From assembly GCF_000196015.1 (NCBI RefSeq), contig NC_007974.2, positions 1,116,001-1,180,000 of the forward strand: a stretch of 64,000 bases of DNA. The letters run 5' to 3'. The notes under the pieces are model-generated. The model saw only the letters and a list, made by a program, of their open reading frames with translations, did no database searches and was not told the DNA's origin. The DNA comes from Cupriavidus metallidurans CH34. Its GTDB lineage: Bacteria; Pseudomonadota; Gammaproteobacteria; Burkholderiales; Burkholderiaceae. Both the position numbers and the translations under genes were made by a program. Below, piece by piece: positions 7,609 through 15,918 of this stretch. How positions within the stretch are numbered: position 1 is the first letter of the stretch; every line of letters begins with the position of its first letter.

Positions 7609-8959
7609 GCGGATAGATACCCCGGTACTCGGGCATCGTGACATCCCAATGCAGCGAATGCTCGATGCGCTGGCGTAGCGCATCGGCGGCACCGGGCTCG
7701 CCGTGGACGATGAACGTCTGCCGTGGCGGCGTCCCGATGGCACTCATCCAGTCCATCAGCCCATCCGCATCGGCATGTGCCGAGAAATGGCGAATCTGTT
7801 CGACTGAAGCACGCAGTTCGACTTCGCGCCCGTGCATACGCAATGTGCGCTGACCGGACGCCAGCGTCGCCCCCCGCGTTCCCGCCGCCTGGAACCCCAC
7901 CAGCAGAAAAGTGCTGCGCGGGTCCTGCCCGAACGATTCAAGGTGATGCACCACGCGCCCGCCGGTCAACATTCCGCTACCGGCCAGGATGATTTTCGGC
8001 TGATCCACCCGGTTGATGCGGATCGACTCCTCCATGCTCCGGGTCGGAATCGCCACCGAACAAGCAGCCGCGCACGTTTCGGGGTCGATGCGCAGTTCGT
8101 CCGTGTGCTCGGTGAGAATCCGCGTGGCGTCAATGGCCATCGGGCTGTTCAGATAGATGGGCACATCGGGAAAGCGCCGTCGCTGGCGCAGCCGGTAGAG
8201 GCAATACAGCAGCAACTGGGCGCGCCCAACCGCAAAGACGGGAATGATCACGCTGCCGCCCCGGGCAACGGTCTTGCGGATGATATCGGCCAGCAGCTCG
8301 ATGGGATCGCCCTCCGGGTGCAGGCGGTCACCGTAAGTCGATTCCACGATGAGGTAATCCGCCGCGGTGGGCGGCTCCGGCGGCCGCATCAGCATGTCGT
8401 CCTGCGGGCCGAGGTCGCCGGAGAACAGGATGCGCCGGCCCTTGGCATGGATCGTCACGCTGGACGAGCCAAGAATATGGCCCGCGCGATGAAACTCCGC
8501 TTCCACACCGCGTGCGATTGTCACGCGCTTGCTGTAAGGCGCGGGCTTCAGATGTTCCAGCGCATGCATGGCATCCGCCACGGTATAGAGCGGCAGCGCC
8601 GGTTGATGACGCGAATACCCCTTGCGGTTGGCATAGTTGGCGTCTTCTTCCGCCAGATGGGCGCTGTCCGGCAGCAGCAGGCCGCAAAGCTCCGCGGTTC
8701 CCGTCGTACAGTGCACGCGCCCCTTGTAACCGCGTTTCACCAACAGGGGCAGATAGCCGCTGTGGTCGATATGCGCATGTGTCAACACCACGGCATCGAG
8801 ACTTTCCGGGCTGATCGGAAAGCGATCCCAGTTACGTAGCCGCAGGGCCTTGTAGCCCTGAAACAGTCCGCAGTCGATCAGCACCCGCGCTTCTCCGGTG
8901 TCGATCAGAAAGCGCGAACCGGTCACGGTGTCCGTTGCCCCAAGGAACTGGATGTGCAT
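7601..8959 (-). CDS. Beta-CASP metallo-beta-lactamase (RNA-processing exonuclease family)
   Basis: This 452-residue protein belongs to the CPSF/YSH1-like branch of the metallo-beta-lactamase fold. The metal site is visible as HAHIDHSG (His61, His63, Asp65, His66), then HRAGHILGSS and LFSGDLG. A beta-CASP domain follows (SVIIPVFAVGRAQLLLY, IYLNSPMA, ILAGSGMLTGGR). The C-terminus has the RMMBL motif FSAHADADGLMDWM and IVHGEPGAADALR. Relatives act on RNA, and members of this family often sit in stress or anaerobic gene clusters with USPs, as here. The ATG at 8959 is the only sensible start. Its stop codon is multiplied by the adjacent 12-bp repeat. Confidence 0.9.
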   Translation of the reverse strand: MHIQFLGATDTVTGSRFLIDTGEARVLIDCGLFQGYKALRLRNWDRFPISPESLDAVVLTHAHIDHSGYLPLLVKRGYKGRVHCTTGTAELCGLLLPDSAHLAEEDANYANRKGYSRHQPALPLYTVADAMHALEHLKPAPYSKRVTIARGVEAEFHRAGHILGSSSVTIHAKGRRILFSGDLGPQDDMLMRPPEPPTAADYLIVESTYGDRLHPEGDPIELLADIIRKTVARGGSVIIPVFAVGRAQLLLYCLYRLRQRRRFPDVPIYLNSPMAIDATRILTEHTDELRIDPETCAAACSVAIPTRSMEESIRINRVDQPKIILAGSGMLTGGRVVHHLESFGQDPRSTFLLVGFQAAGTRGATLASGQRTLRMHGREVELRASVEQIRHFSAHADADGLMDWMSAIGTPPRQTFIVHGEPGAADALRQRIEHSLHWDVTMPEYRGIYPLD

Positions 8960-9063
8960 GGTCTGTGATGTTGGTGTTGGCGTCGTCAGTAGCGGTGTTG
9001 TCAGTATTGCCGTAGCCGCTCACTGGCTTTGAAACGATGGCAAAACAGTACGTACCACGCGCT

Positions 9064-9888
9064 TCAATGCGACATCAGCAGTGGCACCGGTGCGTTGCGC
9101 AGCAGCGTGCGCGTGGTTCCGCCCATCACGAGTTCGCCGAGCCGTGAGTGGCCGTAGCCGCCGGTCACCAGCAGATCGGCTGCCTCGTTGCGCGTCACGC
9201 GCATCAGGCTGTCAGCTGGCGACGCGGCCTCGTCGATACGCAGCGAAGCGCTGACGCCGTGATCGGCCAGCCAGCGCACGGCCTCGGCCGCGCCATGCTC
9301 GTTCGGCCCCGCGCCGCTGAGCACCACCTGCAGGATCACACGCGATGCCAGTGCCAGCAGCGGCAACGCATCTCTCATAGCGCGCGCGGCTTCGCGCCGC
9401 CCGTCCCAGGCCACCACGACGGTGCCGCCCGGCACCAGGCTGCCACCAGGTGGTATCACCAGAATCGGACGGCCAGAGTTCAGCAGCACATACTCGGCGG
9501 AAGTGGCCATCAGCGCCGGCGTATCTTGCGCCAGCGACGGCGGCGCCGGCAGAATCAGATCGCTGCTGACACCGCGCGAGGTCAGCGCCCAGCCCGCCTC
9601 CTGCTCGACCACCACGTGTGAAATCTCGATGCCCCGCCCACGTCGCGCCACTGCCGCATCGAGCGCAGCGGCATCGGCCTGTTTCAGGTTGCGCAGCATG
9701 TCGGCGCGCATCTGCTGATAACGCGCGGTCTCCTCGCCGGCGCTCCGGAATGGATCCAGCAAGGTGCCAGTGGCGGTCAGTCCGACGACCCGGGCGGTGA
9801 ACAGCGACGCCAGCGTCAGCGCGGCATCCAGACGCGCATCGCGCGCCGGATCAGCGGCAAGATCGACGAGAATGGTCTTGAAATCCAT
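9064..9888 (-). CDS. Universal stress protein with two UspA-like domains
   Basis: This 274-residue protein is built like the tandem USP at 6677: an N-terminal half MDFKTILVDLAADPARDARL with GRPILVIPPGG, and a C-terminal half TVVVAWDGRREAARAMRDALPLL ending DLLVTGGYGHSRLGELVMGGTTRTLLRNAPVPLLMSH. The ATG at 9888 has TGGAG six bases upstream; a frame extended by five residues lacks this. A weak FNR-like sequence lies about 80 bp upstream at 9970-9983. It reads in the same direction as the metallo-beta-lactamase gene, 104 bp upstream of it. Confidence 0.88.
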   Translation of the reverse strand: MDFKTILVDLAADPARDARLDAALTLASLFTARVVGLTATGTLLDPFRSAGEETARYQQMRADMLRNLKQADAAALDAAVARRGRGIEISHVVVEQEAGWALTSRGVSSDLILPAPPSLAQDTPALMATSAEYVLLNSGRPILVIPPGGSLVPGGTVVVAWDGRREAARAMRDALPLLALASRVILQVVLSGAGPNEHGAAEAVRWLADHGVSASLRIDEAASPADSLMRVTRNEAADLLVTGGYGHSRLGELVMGGTTRTLLRNAPVPLLMSH

Positions 9889-10288
9889 GGGGGCTCCAGG
9901 CAAGGGGGCGATCGGGCGGCAAGAATGGATACCGTCTTGTGCACTTTAATCGCCAAAGATGCTCCGCGCTTGCCTCAAGTCAAATACATGACGGCCAGGA
10001 AACCAAACATTGTCGGTACAAGTCGCGGCAATCAACCGTCTGAAGGAGGACTCAATCGAAGGCGAACTACCTTGCCTCGGCTATCGGGAGCACCTGTGCT
10101 GCGCGTAGGCAAAGCCCGACCTGTCAGGTAACCCTTACACGCGCACTCCAGACCCTGACACAGGTATCAGCCGACGCTGATTTCAGCCTTTCCGATCACA
10201 AGGCATACTTCCGCGCAGATGGGGAGTTATTCAGATCAAAGAACCTTGATTTGGCGGTGAACGCCTGACGGCCCCAGGGGAGAGCATC
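9889..10288. other. Intergenic region between stress-protein and FNR genes
   Basis: No gene is seen in these 400 bp between two divergent genes. At 9970-9983, read on the minus strand, TTGACTTGAGGCAA weakly resembles an FNR box (seven of ten positions). At about 10236-10252 an imperfect inverted repeat (ATCAAAG, then CCTTGAT) precedes the FNR-type gene and could be an autoregulatory site or a hairpin. Confidence 0.4.
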
Positions 10289-11062
10289 ATGTATGAAGTG
10301 GTAGAGGGGTCAACCGTCGAAGCAGGAATGGATGGGGAATGCACCGGACATGCGCACGCGCCGAGCACGACGCGGCATTTCCAGGCGCGCTGCATGGATT
10401 GCGGCCTGCGCCGCCTCTGCATCGCCTCGTCTCTCGAACCGGAGGAGCTTCCGCAACTGGAAGCCGTGGTCAGCCACTGGCGCATGGTGCATCGTGGCGA
10501 ATACCTGTACCGCTCCGGCGACAAATTCCAGAACCTCTACACCGTCCGGTCGGGATCGCTGAAGACCGTGGCCACCCACGCTGGCGGCCATGAGCACGTC
10601 ACCGGCTTCTTCCTGCCGGGAGAAACGGTCGGCCTTGGGGCGATTGGCGAAGGCGAGTATGACTGCGACGCGATTGCGCTCGAAGACAGTGCCGTCTGCG
10701 TGCTGCCGTTCTCACCGCTCGAAGGACTGTGCCGCGACGTCAAGAGCGTGCAACAGCATTTCCACCGGATGCTGAGCCGCGAGATCCTGCGCGAGTCCAA
10801 GCAGATGATCCTGCTGTCGGGCATGACTTCGGAACAGCGTGTAGCGGCATTCCTGATCAACGTGTCGTGTCGCCTGCAGGAACGCGGCTATGCTTCGCGC
10901 GACTTCACGCTGCGCATGACCCGCGAGGAAATCGGCAGCTACCTCGGCATCAAGCTCGAAACGGTCAGCCGCACGTTCTCCCGCTTCCAGCGCGAAGGCC
11001 TGATCCGCGTGGATGGGAAGCGCATCGAACTGTTCGATATCGAGGCGCTCGCGGCCATCTGA
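10289..11062 (+). CDS. FNR-type oxygen-sensing Crp/Fnr regulator
   Basis: This 257-residue regulator has the cysteines needed for an oxygen-labile [4Fe-4S] cluster: Cys35, Cys38 and Cys44 in CMDCGLRRLC, and Cys126 in EYDCDAIA. A cyclic-nucleotide-binding-like beta-roll and dimer helix follow. The C-terminal helix-turn-helix EIGSYLGIKLETVSRTFSRFQ has the E-xx-S-R recognition pattern that reads TTGAT half sites. Known FNR proteins dimerise and bind DNA only without oxygen. The start ATG is preceded by GGGGAG. Its position beside three universal-stress genes, two with FNR-like boxes upstream, suggests it is a local as well as global anaerobic activator. Confidence 0.92.
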   Translation: MYEVVEGSTVEAGMDGECTGHAHAPSTTRHFQARCMDCGLRRLCIASSLEPEELPQLEAVVSHWRMVHRGEYLYRSGDKFQNLYTVRSGSLKTVATHAGGHEHVTGFFLPGETVGLGAIGEGEYDCDAIALEDSAVCVLPFSPLEGLCRDVKSVQQHFHRMLSREILRESKQMILLSGMTSEQRVAAFLINVSCRLQERGYASRDFTLRMTREEIGSYLGIKLETVSRTFSRFQREGLIRVDGKRIELFDIEALAAI

Positions 11063-11082
11063 GCCGCTGGCACCAGCGCCTG

Positions 11083-12024
11083 CTACTCACGGGCCTCCCG
11101 CCGCACCGCCTGCGGCGGCACGCCGAACCCCCGCAGGAACGCCTCGCGCATATGGCGCCGGTCTCGAAAGCCGGCCTCCCGCGCCACGACTTCCAACGGG
11201 TGGCGACTCTGTTCGATCATCAGCCGCGCCGCTTCCAGCCTCAGATTCTCGATCGCCTTGGCCGGCGACTGCCCGGTCTCCGCGGTGAACACGCGGCTGA
11301 ACTGGCGTGGGCTCAGATGCACCGTCTCCGCCAGTTCCTCCACCGTCAGTGCCTGGCTCAGGTTCTTGCGCGCGTAATCCAGCGCACTCTGGATACGGTC
11401 GGATTTCGGCGCCATATCCAGTAGCTCCGAGTGCTGTGACTGTCCACCCGAGCGCCGCTGGTGCATCACCAGCTTGTGGGCGACCGACCGCGCGATGTCC
11501 GCGCCCAGATCCTTTTCGACCATGGCAAGCGCCAGATCCAGGCCGGCCGTCATGCCCGCCGACGTCCAGATCGCGCCATCGACGATGTAGATGCGATCGT
11601 CCTCTACCTTGATGTCCGGATGGAGCCGTTTCATGTCGCGCGCGAAGGCCCAGTGCGTGGTCGCGCGTCGGCCATCGAGCAGACCGGCTTCCGCCAGAAT
11701 GAACGCCCCCGTGCAAATCGACGCCGTCCGGCGCGCGCGCGGCACCGCCTTGCTCACGAACGCCAGTACCGGTGCGGGTGTTGGCTGCGCGACTGGGTCG
11801 CCAACGCCGGCCAGCACCCAGGTATCGACGGCCACGCGCGCGCTTGCCGCGTGCGTCTCTACCGTCATCCCCAGCGAAGACACGACCGGACCACCGTCGA
11901 TCGAGTAATTCCTGATGCGATAGAAAGGCTCGCCGGCCACGAGATTCGCGTACTCGAAGACGCTCTGCGTCGCCAGCGCCATCACCTGAAAACCGTCCGT
12001 CAGCAGGAAGCCGATGTTGTGCAT
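11083..12024 (-). CDS. GlxA-family AraC-type transcriptional regulator
   Basis: The N-terminal half is a DJ-1/PfpI-like domain (IGFLLTDGFQVMALA, then ASICTGAFILAEAGLLDGRRATTHW with the nucleophile-elbow-type Cys). The C-terminal ~100 residues are an AraC double helix-turn-helix (LTVEELAETVHLSPRQFSRVF, then FRDRRHMREAFLRGFG). Such GlxA/FtrA-like regulators often control detoxification or amine metabolism genes. The ATG at 12024 has GAGG at proper spacing; an ATG 21 bp earlier (12045) is possible. It is divergent from the SDR gene at 12168, a likely target by position. Confidence 0.88.
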   Translation of the reverse strand: MHNIGFLLTDGFQVMALATQSVFEYANLVAGEPFYRIRNYSIDGGPVVSSLGMTVETHAASARVAVDTWVLAGVGDPVAQPTPAPVLAFVSKAVPRARRTASICTGAFILAEAGLLDGRRATTHWAFARDMKRLHPDIKVEDDRIYIVDGAIWTSAGMTAGLDLALAMVEKDLGADIARSVAHKLVMHQRRSGGQSQHSELLDMAPKSDRIQSALDYARKNLSQALTVEELAETVHLSPRQFSRVFTAETGQSPAKAIENLRLEAARLMIEQSRHPLEVVAREAGFRDRRHMREAFLRGFGVPPQAVRREARE

Positions 12025-12167
12025 GATTGGCCTCGTCGCACCCATGTCCTAAAACATGACCATAATCGTCATTTCTGCCATGGTCAAGTCGCTTTACGAT
12101 GCAATGCATGGATTCAACGCATCCCGATTTTCGAATCCCCATCGCACGACATCGCAAGGAGAACACC

Positions 12168-12968
12168 ATGACGCAAACTCATCTCGGCACGGCCCTGGTT
12201 ACCGGCGCATCCTCGGGCATCGGCGCCATCTACGCAGACCGTCTGGCACGCCGCGGCTATGACCTGATCCTCGTCGCCCGCAATCGCGACAAGCTCGACA
12301 CCCTGGCCCGGCGCATCACTGACGATACGCAGCGCGTGGTCGAAGTCTTCCCGGCTGATCTCAACGACCGCCAATCGCTCGCACGGGTGGAGGAAAAGCT
12401 GCGGCAGGACGCCAGCATCACGCTGCTGGTCAACAACGCAGGCGTCGGCACGCACACGCCACTGCTCGACAGCGATGTCGATGCCATGAACCGGATGATC
12501 GACCTCAACGTCACCGCGCTGACGCGCCTGACCTATGCCGCCGTGCCGGGATTCGTCGCGCGCGGCCGTGGCGCGATCATCAATATTTCGTCGATCGTCG
12601 GCATCGCGCCCGAAATCCTGAACGGGGTGTACGGCGGCAGCAAGGCGTTCGTGCTGGCATTCAGCCAGTCGCTGCATCACGAACTCGCGGCCAAGGGGCT
12701 GCGCGTGCAGGCGGTACTGCCGGGGGCGACCGCCACGGACTTCTGGGAAACCGGTGGCCTGCCGATCGAACATCTCGACAAGGCGATCGTCATGCCGGCT
12801 GAAGCGATGGTCGATGCGGCGCTGGTAGGCTTCGATCGTGGCGAGCTGGTGACGATTCCACCGCTGCACGCGATCGAGCAATGGAATGCGTATGAAGGCG
12901 CGCGCCAGGCGATGGCGGGCCTGCTATCGACCAACACTCCCGCGCCCCGGTACGCGACGGGACGCTGA
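12168..12968 (+). CDS. Short-chain dehydrogenase/reductase
   Basis: This is a 266-residue classical-type SDR. The cofactor motif TGASSGIG lies near residue 13, NNAG near 88 (LLVNNAGVG), the catalytic Ser in INISSIVG, and the catalytic Tyr-x-x-x-Lys is YGGSK. It should be an NAD(P)-dependent oxidoreductase of unknown substrate. The ATG at 12168 follows AAGGAG; the frame opens 69 bp earlier but without such a site. It is divergent from the GlxA-type regulator. Confidence 0.9.
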   Translation: MTQTHLGTALVTGASSGIGAIYADRLARRGYDLILVARNRDKLDTLARRITDDTQRVVEVFPADLNDRQSLARVEEKLRQDASITLLVNNAGVGTHTPLLDSDVDAMNRMIDLNVTALTRLTYAAVPGFVARGRGAIINISSIVGIAPEILNGVYGGSKAFVLAFSQSLHHELAAKGLRVQAVLPGATATDFWETGGLPIEHLDKAIVMPAEAMVDAALVGFDRGELVTIPPLHAIEQWNAYEGARQAMAGLLSTNTPAPRYATGR

Positions 12969-13001
12969 GAGGCGGAAGGCAAAGGGTGGAAGGCCCGGGA
13001 A

Positions 13002-13652
13002 TTACTGGGTCTCGCCCCGCTCCTTGGCATCTGCGCGGGCCAGCATCGCTTCGCCGAGCGTTGTGCTGCCCTGCTCGGCCAGCGCCGTGCCCGCGCCACG
13101 GATGTCGCGCACTTCCTTGTTCTGACTCAGCTTCAACTTGCCTTCCAGTCGCGTGATCTCGATCTCGATACCGACGATCGCCTTGAGCATCGTGTCGACG
13201 AAATCCGACGGGGCGTCGGACATCTTCCACGGCCTCGGTTGCGTGGCCTCGTGCGTGCGCGTCAGATGGGCCACGACGCCGCGCACGAAGCGTTCATCGT
13301 CGCGAATCGTGATGCGACCGTGCGCGTGCACGACCATGTAGTTCCACGTGGGCACCTGCTTGTGGGCCTCGTGCTTGCTCGGATACCAGTTCGGCGAGAT
13401 ATACGCATCAGCGGCGCGGAAGATCACCAGTACCTCATCACCGTCCGCCACGTCCTGCCAGACCGGGTTGGCGCGGGCAACGTGAGCCTTCAGCATCCCA
13501 TTCGGCCCTTGCGAGGGATCGAGATGGAAGGGAATGTGATTCGCATCCAGACCGTTCCTGCCATGCGTGACCAGCGTGCCAAATGGATACGCGGTCATCA
13601 ACGCATGGAGAGCCTCAGGGCGCGATTCTTCGAAATGGGCAGGGACGTACAT
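13002..13652 (-). CDS. PaiB-family FMN-binding protein
   Basis: This 216-residue protein begins MYVPAHFEESRPEALHALM, the usual opening of the PaiB/FMN-binding negative transcriptional regulator family, and includes DANHIPFHLD, AYISPNWYPSKHE and VPTWNYMVVHAHG, the family's split-barrel motifs. In Bacillus PaiB affects sporulation and protease genes; in proteobacteria members are usually annotated as transcriptional regulators or FMN-binding proteins with little direct evidence. It is convergent with the SDR gene. Confidence 0.88.
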   Translation of the reverse strand: MYVPAHFEESRPEALHALMTAYPFGTLVTHGRNGLDANHIPFHLDPSQGPNGMLKAHVARANPVWQDVADGDEVLVIFRAADAYISPNWYPSKHEAHKQVPTWNYMVVHAHGRITIRDDERFVRGVVAHLTRTHEATQPRPWKMSDAPSDFVDTMLKAIVGIEIEITRLEGKLKLSQNKEVRDIRGAGTALAEQGSTTLGEAMLARADAKERGETQ

Positions 13653-13780
13653 GAGAGTGCTGGGCGTGGGGGTGTAGGGTTCGGAATGCAGGCATTGTCA
13701 TCGGAAACTGGAGCCGAGTGTAGCCGCAGTTTGCGGTTATCGCCCACACGCTGATCGAGAACTGCTAGCTCAGCGGAATC

Positions 13781-13816
13781 GACCCAGACGTTGACCCAGA
13801 CGTTGACCCAGATGCG
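13781..13816. repeat. Three tandem 12-bp repeats
   Basis: GACCCAGACGTT occurs twice exactly and a third time as GACCCAGATGCG. The array lies in the ~260-bp non-coding gap between the PaiB-like gene and the end of the DUF58 gene. The unit length equals that of the arrays at 7549 and 18589, but the sequence differs. Confidence 0.85.
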
Positions 13817-13912
13817 GCTTGTTTTTCGGCAGGAGTCGCCGCCAGTTGAGCTTCGCCGTCATAACGGCCAATTGAGGGTGCTTGGACTGCACATCCGGCC
13901 CGAAGCTGCGTT

Positions 13913-14920
13913 CTATGCCCTGCCGCGCCGCGGCGACGCATCGGCAGGGTATCCCAGCAGCCGGCGCAGTTGCAGCGCCGTATCCTCAGCTGCCGATACC
14001 GGGAGCAGCGGCACGCCAATCCCGTTGTGCCACTCGACCAGCGCCGCATTGTGATCGTCCGCGAAGCGGTGAATCGCACTCCGGAGCGTCTCCCGGCCAA
14101 AGCCGAGTTCCACCTGCAGTTCGCCGTCGCTGACCACGAGGTGACCGGAGTCGGGTAGGTTCAGCAGGAACGGGTCATAGACCAGCACCGACAACATGTC
14201 GTTGCGACGGCGCAGTTCGAGCATCAGGTCGCGGGTCTGCGCATCGTTGCCGCTGAAGTCGCTGATGACGATAACCAGATAGTCGTGACGGGCCAGTTGC
14301 AGCGCGTGTTGCAACGCCGCGTTCAACTGGCTGGCGCCCTGGCTGGCCGGGGCGTCCGCGCGCAGCGCCTGATTGTGGCGTGCCAATTCGCCAAGCAGGT
14401 GAAGCACGCCGTGCTGGCTGCGCTGCGGTGTCAGCGCGGTCACTTCCTTGTCGCCGAAGACGACACCGCCCACGCGGTCCCCCTCTGCCACCATTCGCCA
14501 CGTGGCCAGCGCGGCCACTTCCGCCGCCGCCACCGATTTCATCGCACGGCGGCTGCCGAAGAACATGTTGATGCGCTGATCCACCACCACCAGCGCCGGG
14601 CGTTCCTTTTCCTCGGCATAGACCCGTACGTGTGGTTTGCCAGTTCGCGCCGTCACGCGCCAGTCCATCGTCCGAACGTCGTCCCCGGGCAGGTAGGGGC
14701 GCAATTCCTCGAAGGCCAGCCCACGGCCCCGCACGCGTGACCCGTGGCGCCCCGACAGCAGGCTGTGCACGGGCTGGCGCGACAGGAAATGGAAGTCCCG
14801 CGCAGCAGCCTCAAGCGCGGCCAGCGATGCCGCATCGACATTGACGCCGGGCGTGGCGCTGGACGGAAGCGTCTTGTGCTGGGCCGGCGAGCGGCCGAGT
14901 GCGGCGGTATCGGGTTTCAT
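13913..14920 (-). CDS. DUF58-domain protein
   Basis: This 335-residue protein has the DUF58 core: SGRHGSRVRGRGLAFEELRPYLPGDDVRTMDWRVTARTGKPHVRVYAEEKERP, followed by a von Willebrand A-like fold with VVVDQRINMFFGSRR. DUF58 proteins nearly always pair with MoxR-type AAA ATPases, and here the moxR gene ends 17 bp upstream. The pair is thought to act in assembly or remodelling of envelope or cofactor-bearing proteins. This is the last gene of the long minus-strand train beginning at 25308. Confidence 0.9.
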   Translation of the reverse strand: MKPDTAALGRSPAQHKTLPSSATPGVNVDAASLAALEAAARDFHFLSRQPVHSLLSGRHGSRVRGRGLAFEELRPYLPGDDVRTMDWRVTARTGKPHVRVYAEEKERPALVVVDQRINMFFGSRRAMKSVAAAEVAALATWRMVAEGDRVGGVVFGDKEVTALTPQRSQHGVLHLLGELARHNQALRADAPASQGASQLNAALQHALQLARHDYLVIVISDFSGNDAQTRDLMLELRRRNDMLSVLVYDPFLLNLPDSGHLVVSDGELQVELGFGRETLRSAIHRFADDHNAALVEWHNGIGVPLLPVSAAEDTALQLRRLLGYPADASPRRGRA

Positions 14921-14937
14921 AACGGAGCCGGATGGCC

Positions 14938-15918
14938 TCAGGCCACCGCCACCCGCTGCACCAGGCGGTCGATGACCGCGTTTGCGCTGACCCCCGCCGC
15001 GTGGGCGTCGTACGAGAGGATCAGCCGGTGCCGGAACACGTCGTGCACCACCGCCTGCACGTCCTCGGGGGTGACGTAGTCGCGCCCGCGCAGCCAGGCC
15101 ATCGCCCGCGCGACCTTGTCGAGACCAATCGAACCACGCGGGCTCACACCCACCTCGATCCAGCGTTTCAGATCGTCGTCGAGACGCGCGGGCTCGCGCG
15201 TGGCCTGCACAAGCGCGACGATATAGCGCTCCACCGGCTCGCTCACCTTGATCTCGTGGATTTGCCGGCGCGCGTCGAACACTGTTGCCGGGGACATGCG
15301 AGTTTCGCTACTCCCGGCATCGCCCTGATGGGTGTCCGGTTCTTCCTCGGCACGCGCCAGCCGGATGATCTCCGCTTCGGCATCGGCCGCAGGATAGTCA
15401 ACGTTCACGTGCATCAGAAAGCGGTCCATCTGCGCTTCTGGCAGCGGATAAGTGCCTTCCTGCTCGATCGGGTTCTGCGTGGCCATGACCAGGAACAGCC
15501 GTTCCAGCGGGTGCGTATTACCGCCCACGGTGACCTGCCGCTCCTCCATGGCTTCGAGCAACGCCGATTGCACCTTGGCCGGGGAACGGTTGACTTCATC
15601 CGCCAGAATCAGGTTCGCGAACAGCGGACCGGGCTGGAAGCGAAATTCGCCCTTGCCGCCTTCGCTGTAATAGATGTCCGAGCCGGTGATGTCGGCGGGC
15701 AGCAGGTCTGGCGTGAACTGCACGCGCGACAGCCGCGCGTCGAGATGCTTCGCCAGACTCTTGATGGCACGGGTCTTGGCCAGCCCCGGCAGGCCTTCCA
15801 CCAGCAGGTGCCCGTCGGCAAGCAGCCCAAGCAACAACCGCTCGATCATGCGTGCCTGGCCGACAATGGTTTCGCCCATACGTGCCTGCAGCGCCAGAAA
15901 ATCGTCGCGAGCGCTCAT
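14938..15918 (-). CDS. MoxR-family AAA+ ATPase
   Basis: This 326-residue ATPase has Walker A as EGLPGLAKT (a MoxR form of GxxGxGKT), Walker B as [11 protein letters not shown], the sensor [23 protein letters not shown] and a C-terminal lid with [14 protein letters not shown]. MoxR proteins act as chaperone-like ATPases with DUF58 and VWA proteins. The ATG at 15918 has GGGAGG six bases upstream, and its start overlaps the stop of the spermidine-synthase-like gene by 4 bp. It is followed by DUF58. In most bacteria moxR heads this type of operon; here it is second to last. Confidence 0.93.
   Translation of the reverse strand: MSARDDFLALQARMGETIVGQARMIERLLLGLLADGHLLVEGLPGLAKTRAIKSLAKHLDARLSRVQFTPDLLPADITGSDIYYSEGGKGEFRFQPGPLFANLILADEVNRSPAKVQSALLEAMEERQVTVGGNTHPLERLFLVMATQNPIEQEGTYPLPEAQMDRFLMHVNVDYPAADAEAEIIRLARAEEEPDTHQGDAGSSETRMSPATVFDARRQIHEIKVSEPVERYIVALVQATREPARLDDDLKRWIEVGVSPRGSIGLDKVARAMAWLRGRDYVTPEDVQAVVHDVFRHRLILSYDAHAAGVSANAVIDRLVQRVAVA

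Noticed and set aside
9970..9983. FNR box upstream of the third universal-stress gene
   Set aside because: Only seven of ten consensus positions agree, so it is mentioned in the intergenic entry but not called as a site.
11087..12169. Long frames overlapping well-supported genes in other phases, such as the 360-codon frame over the GlxA-type gene
   Set aside because: They lack conserved motifs and come from high GC content; the named genes in the other frame have clear domains.
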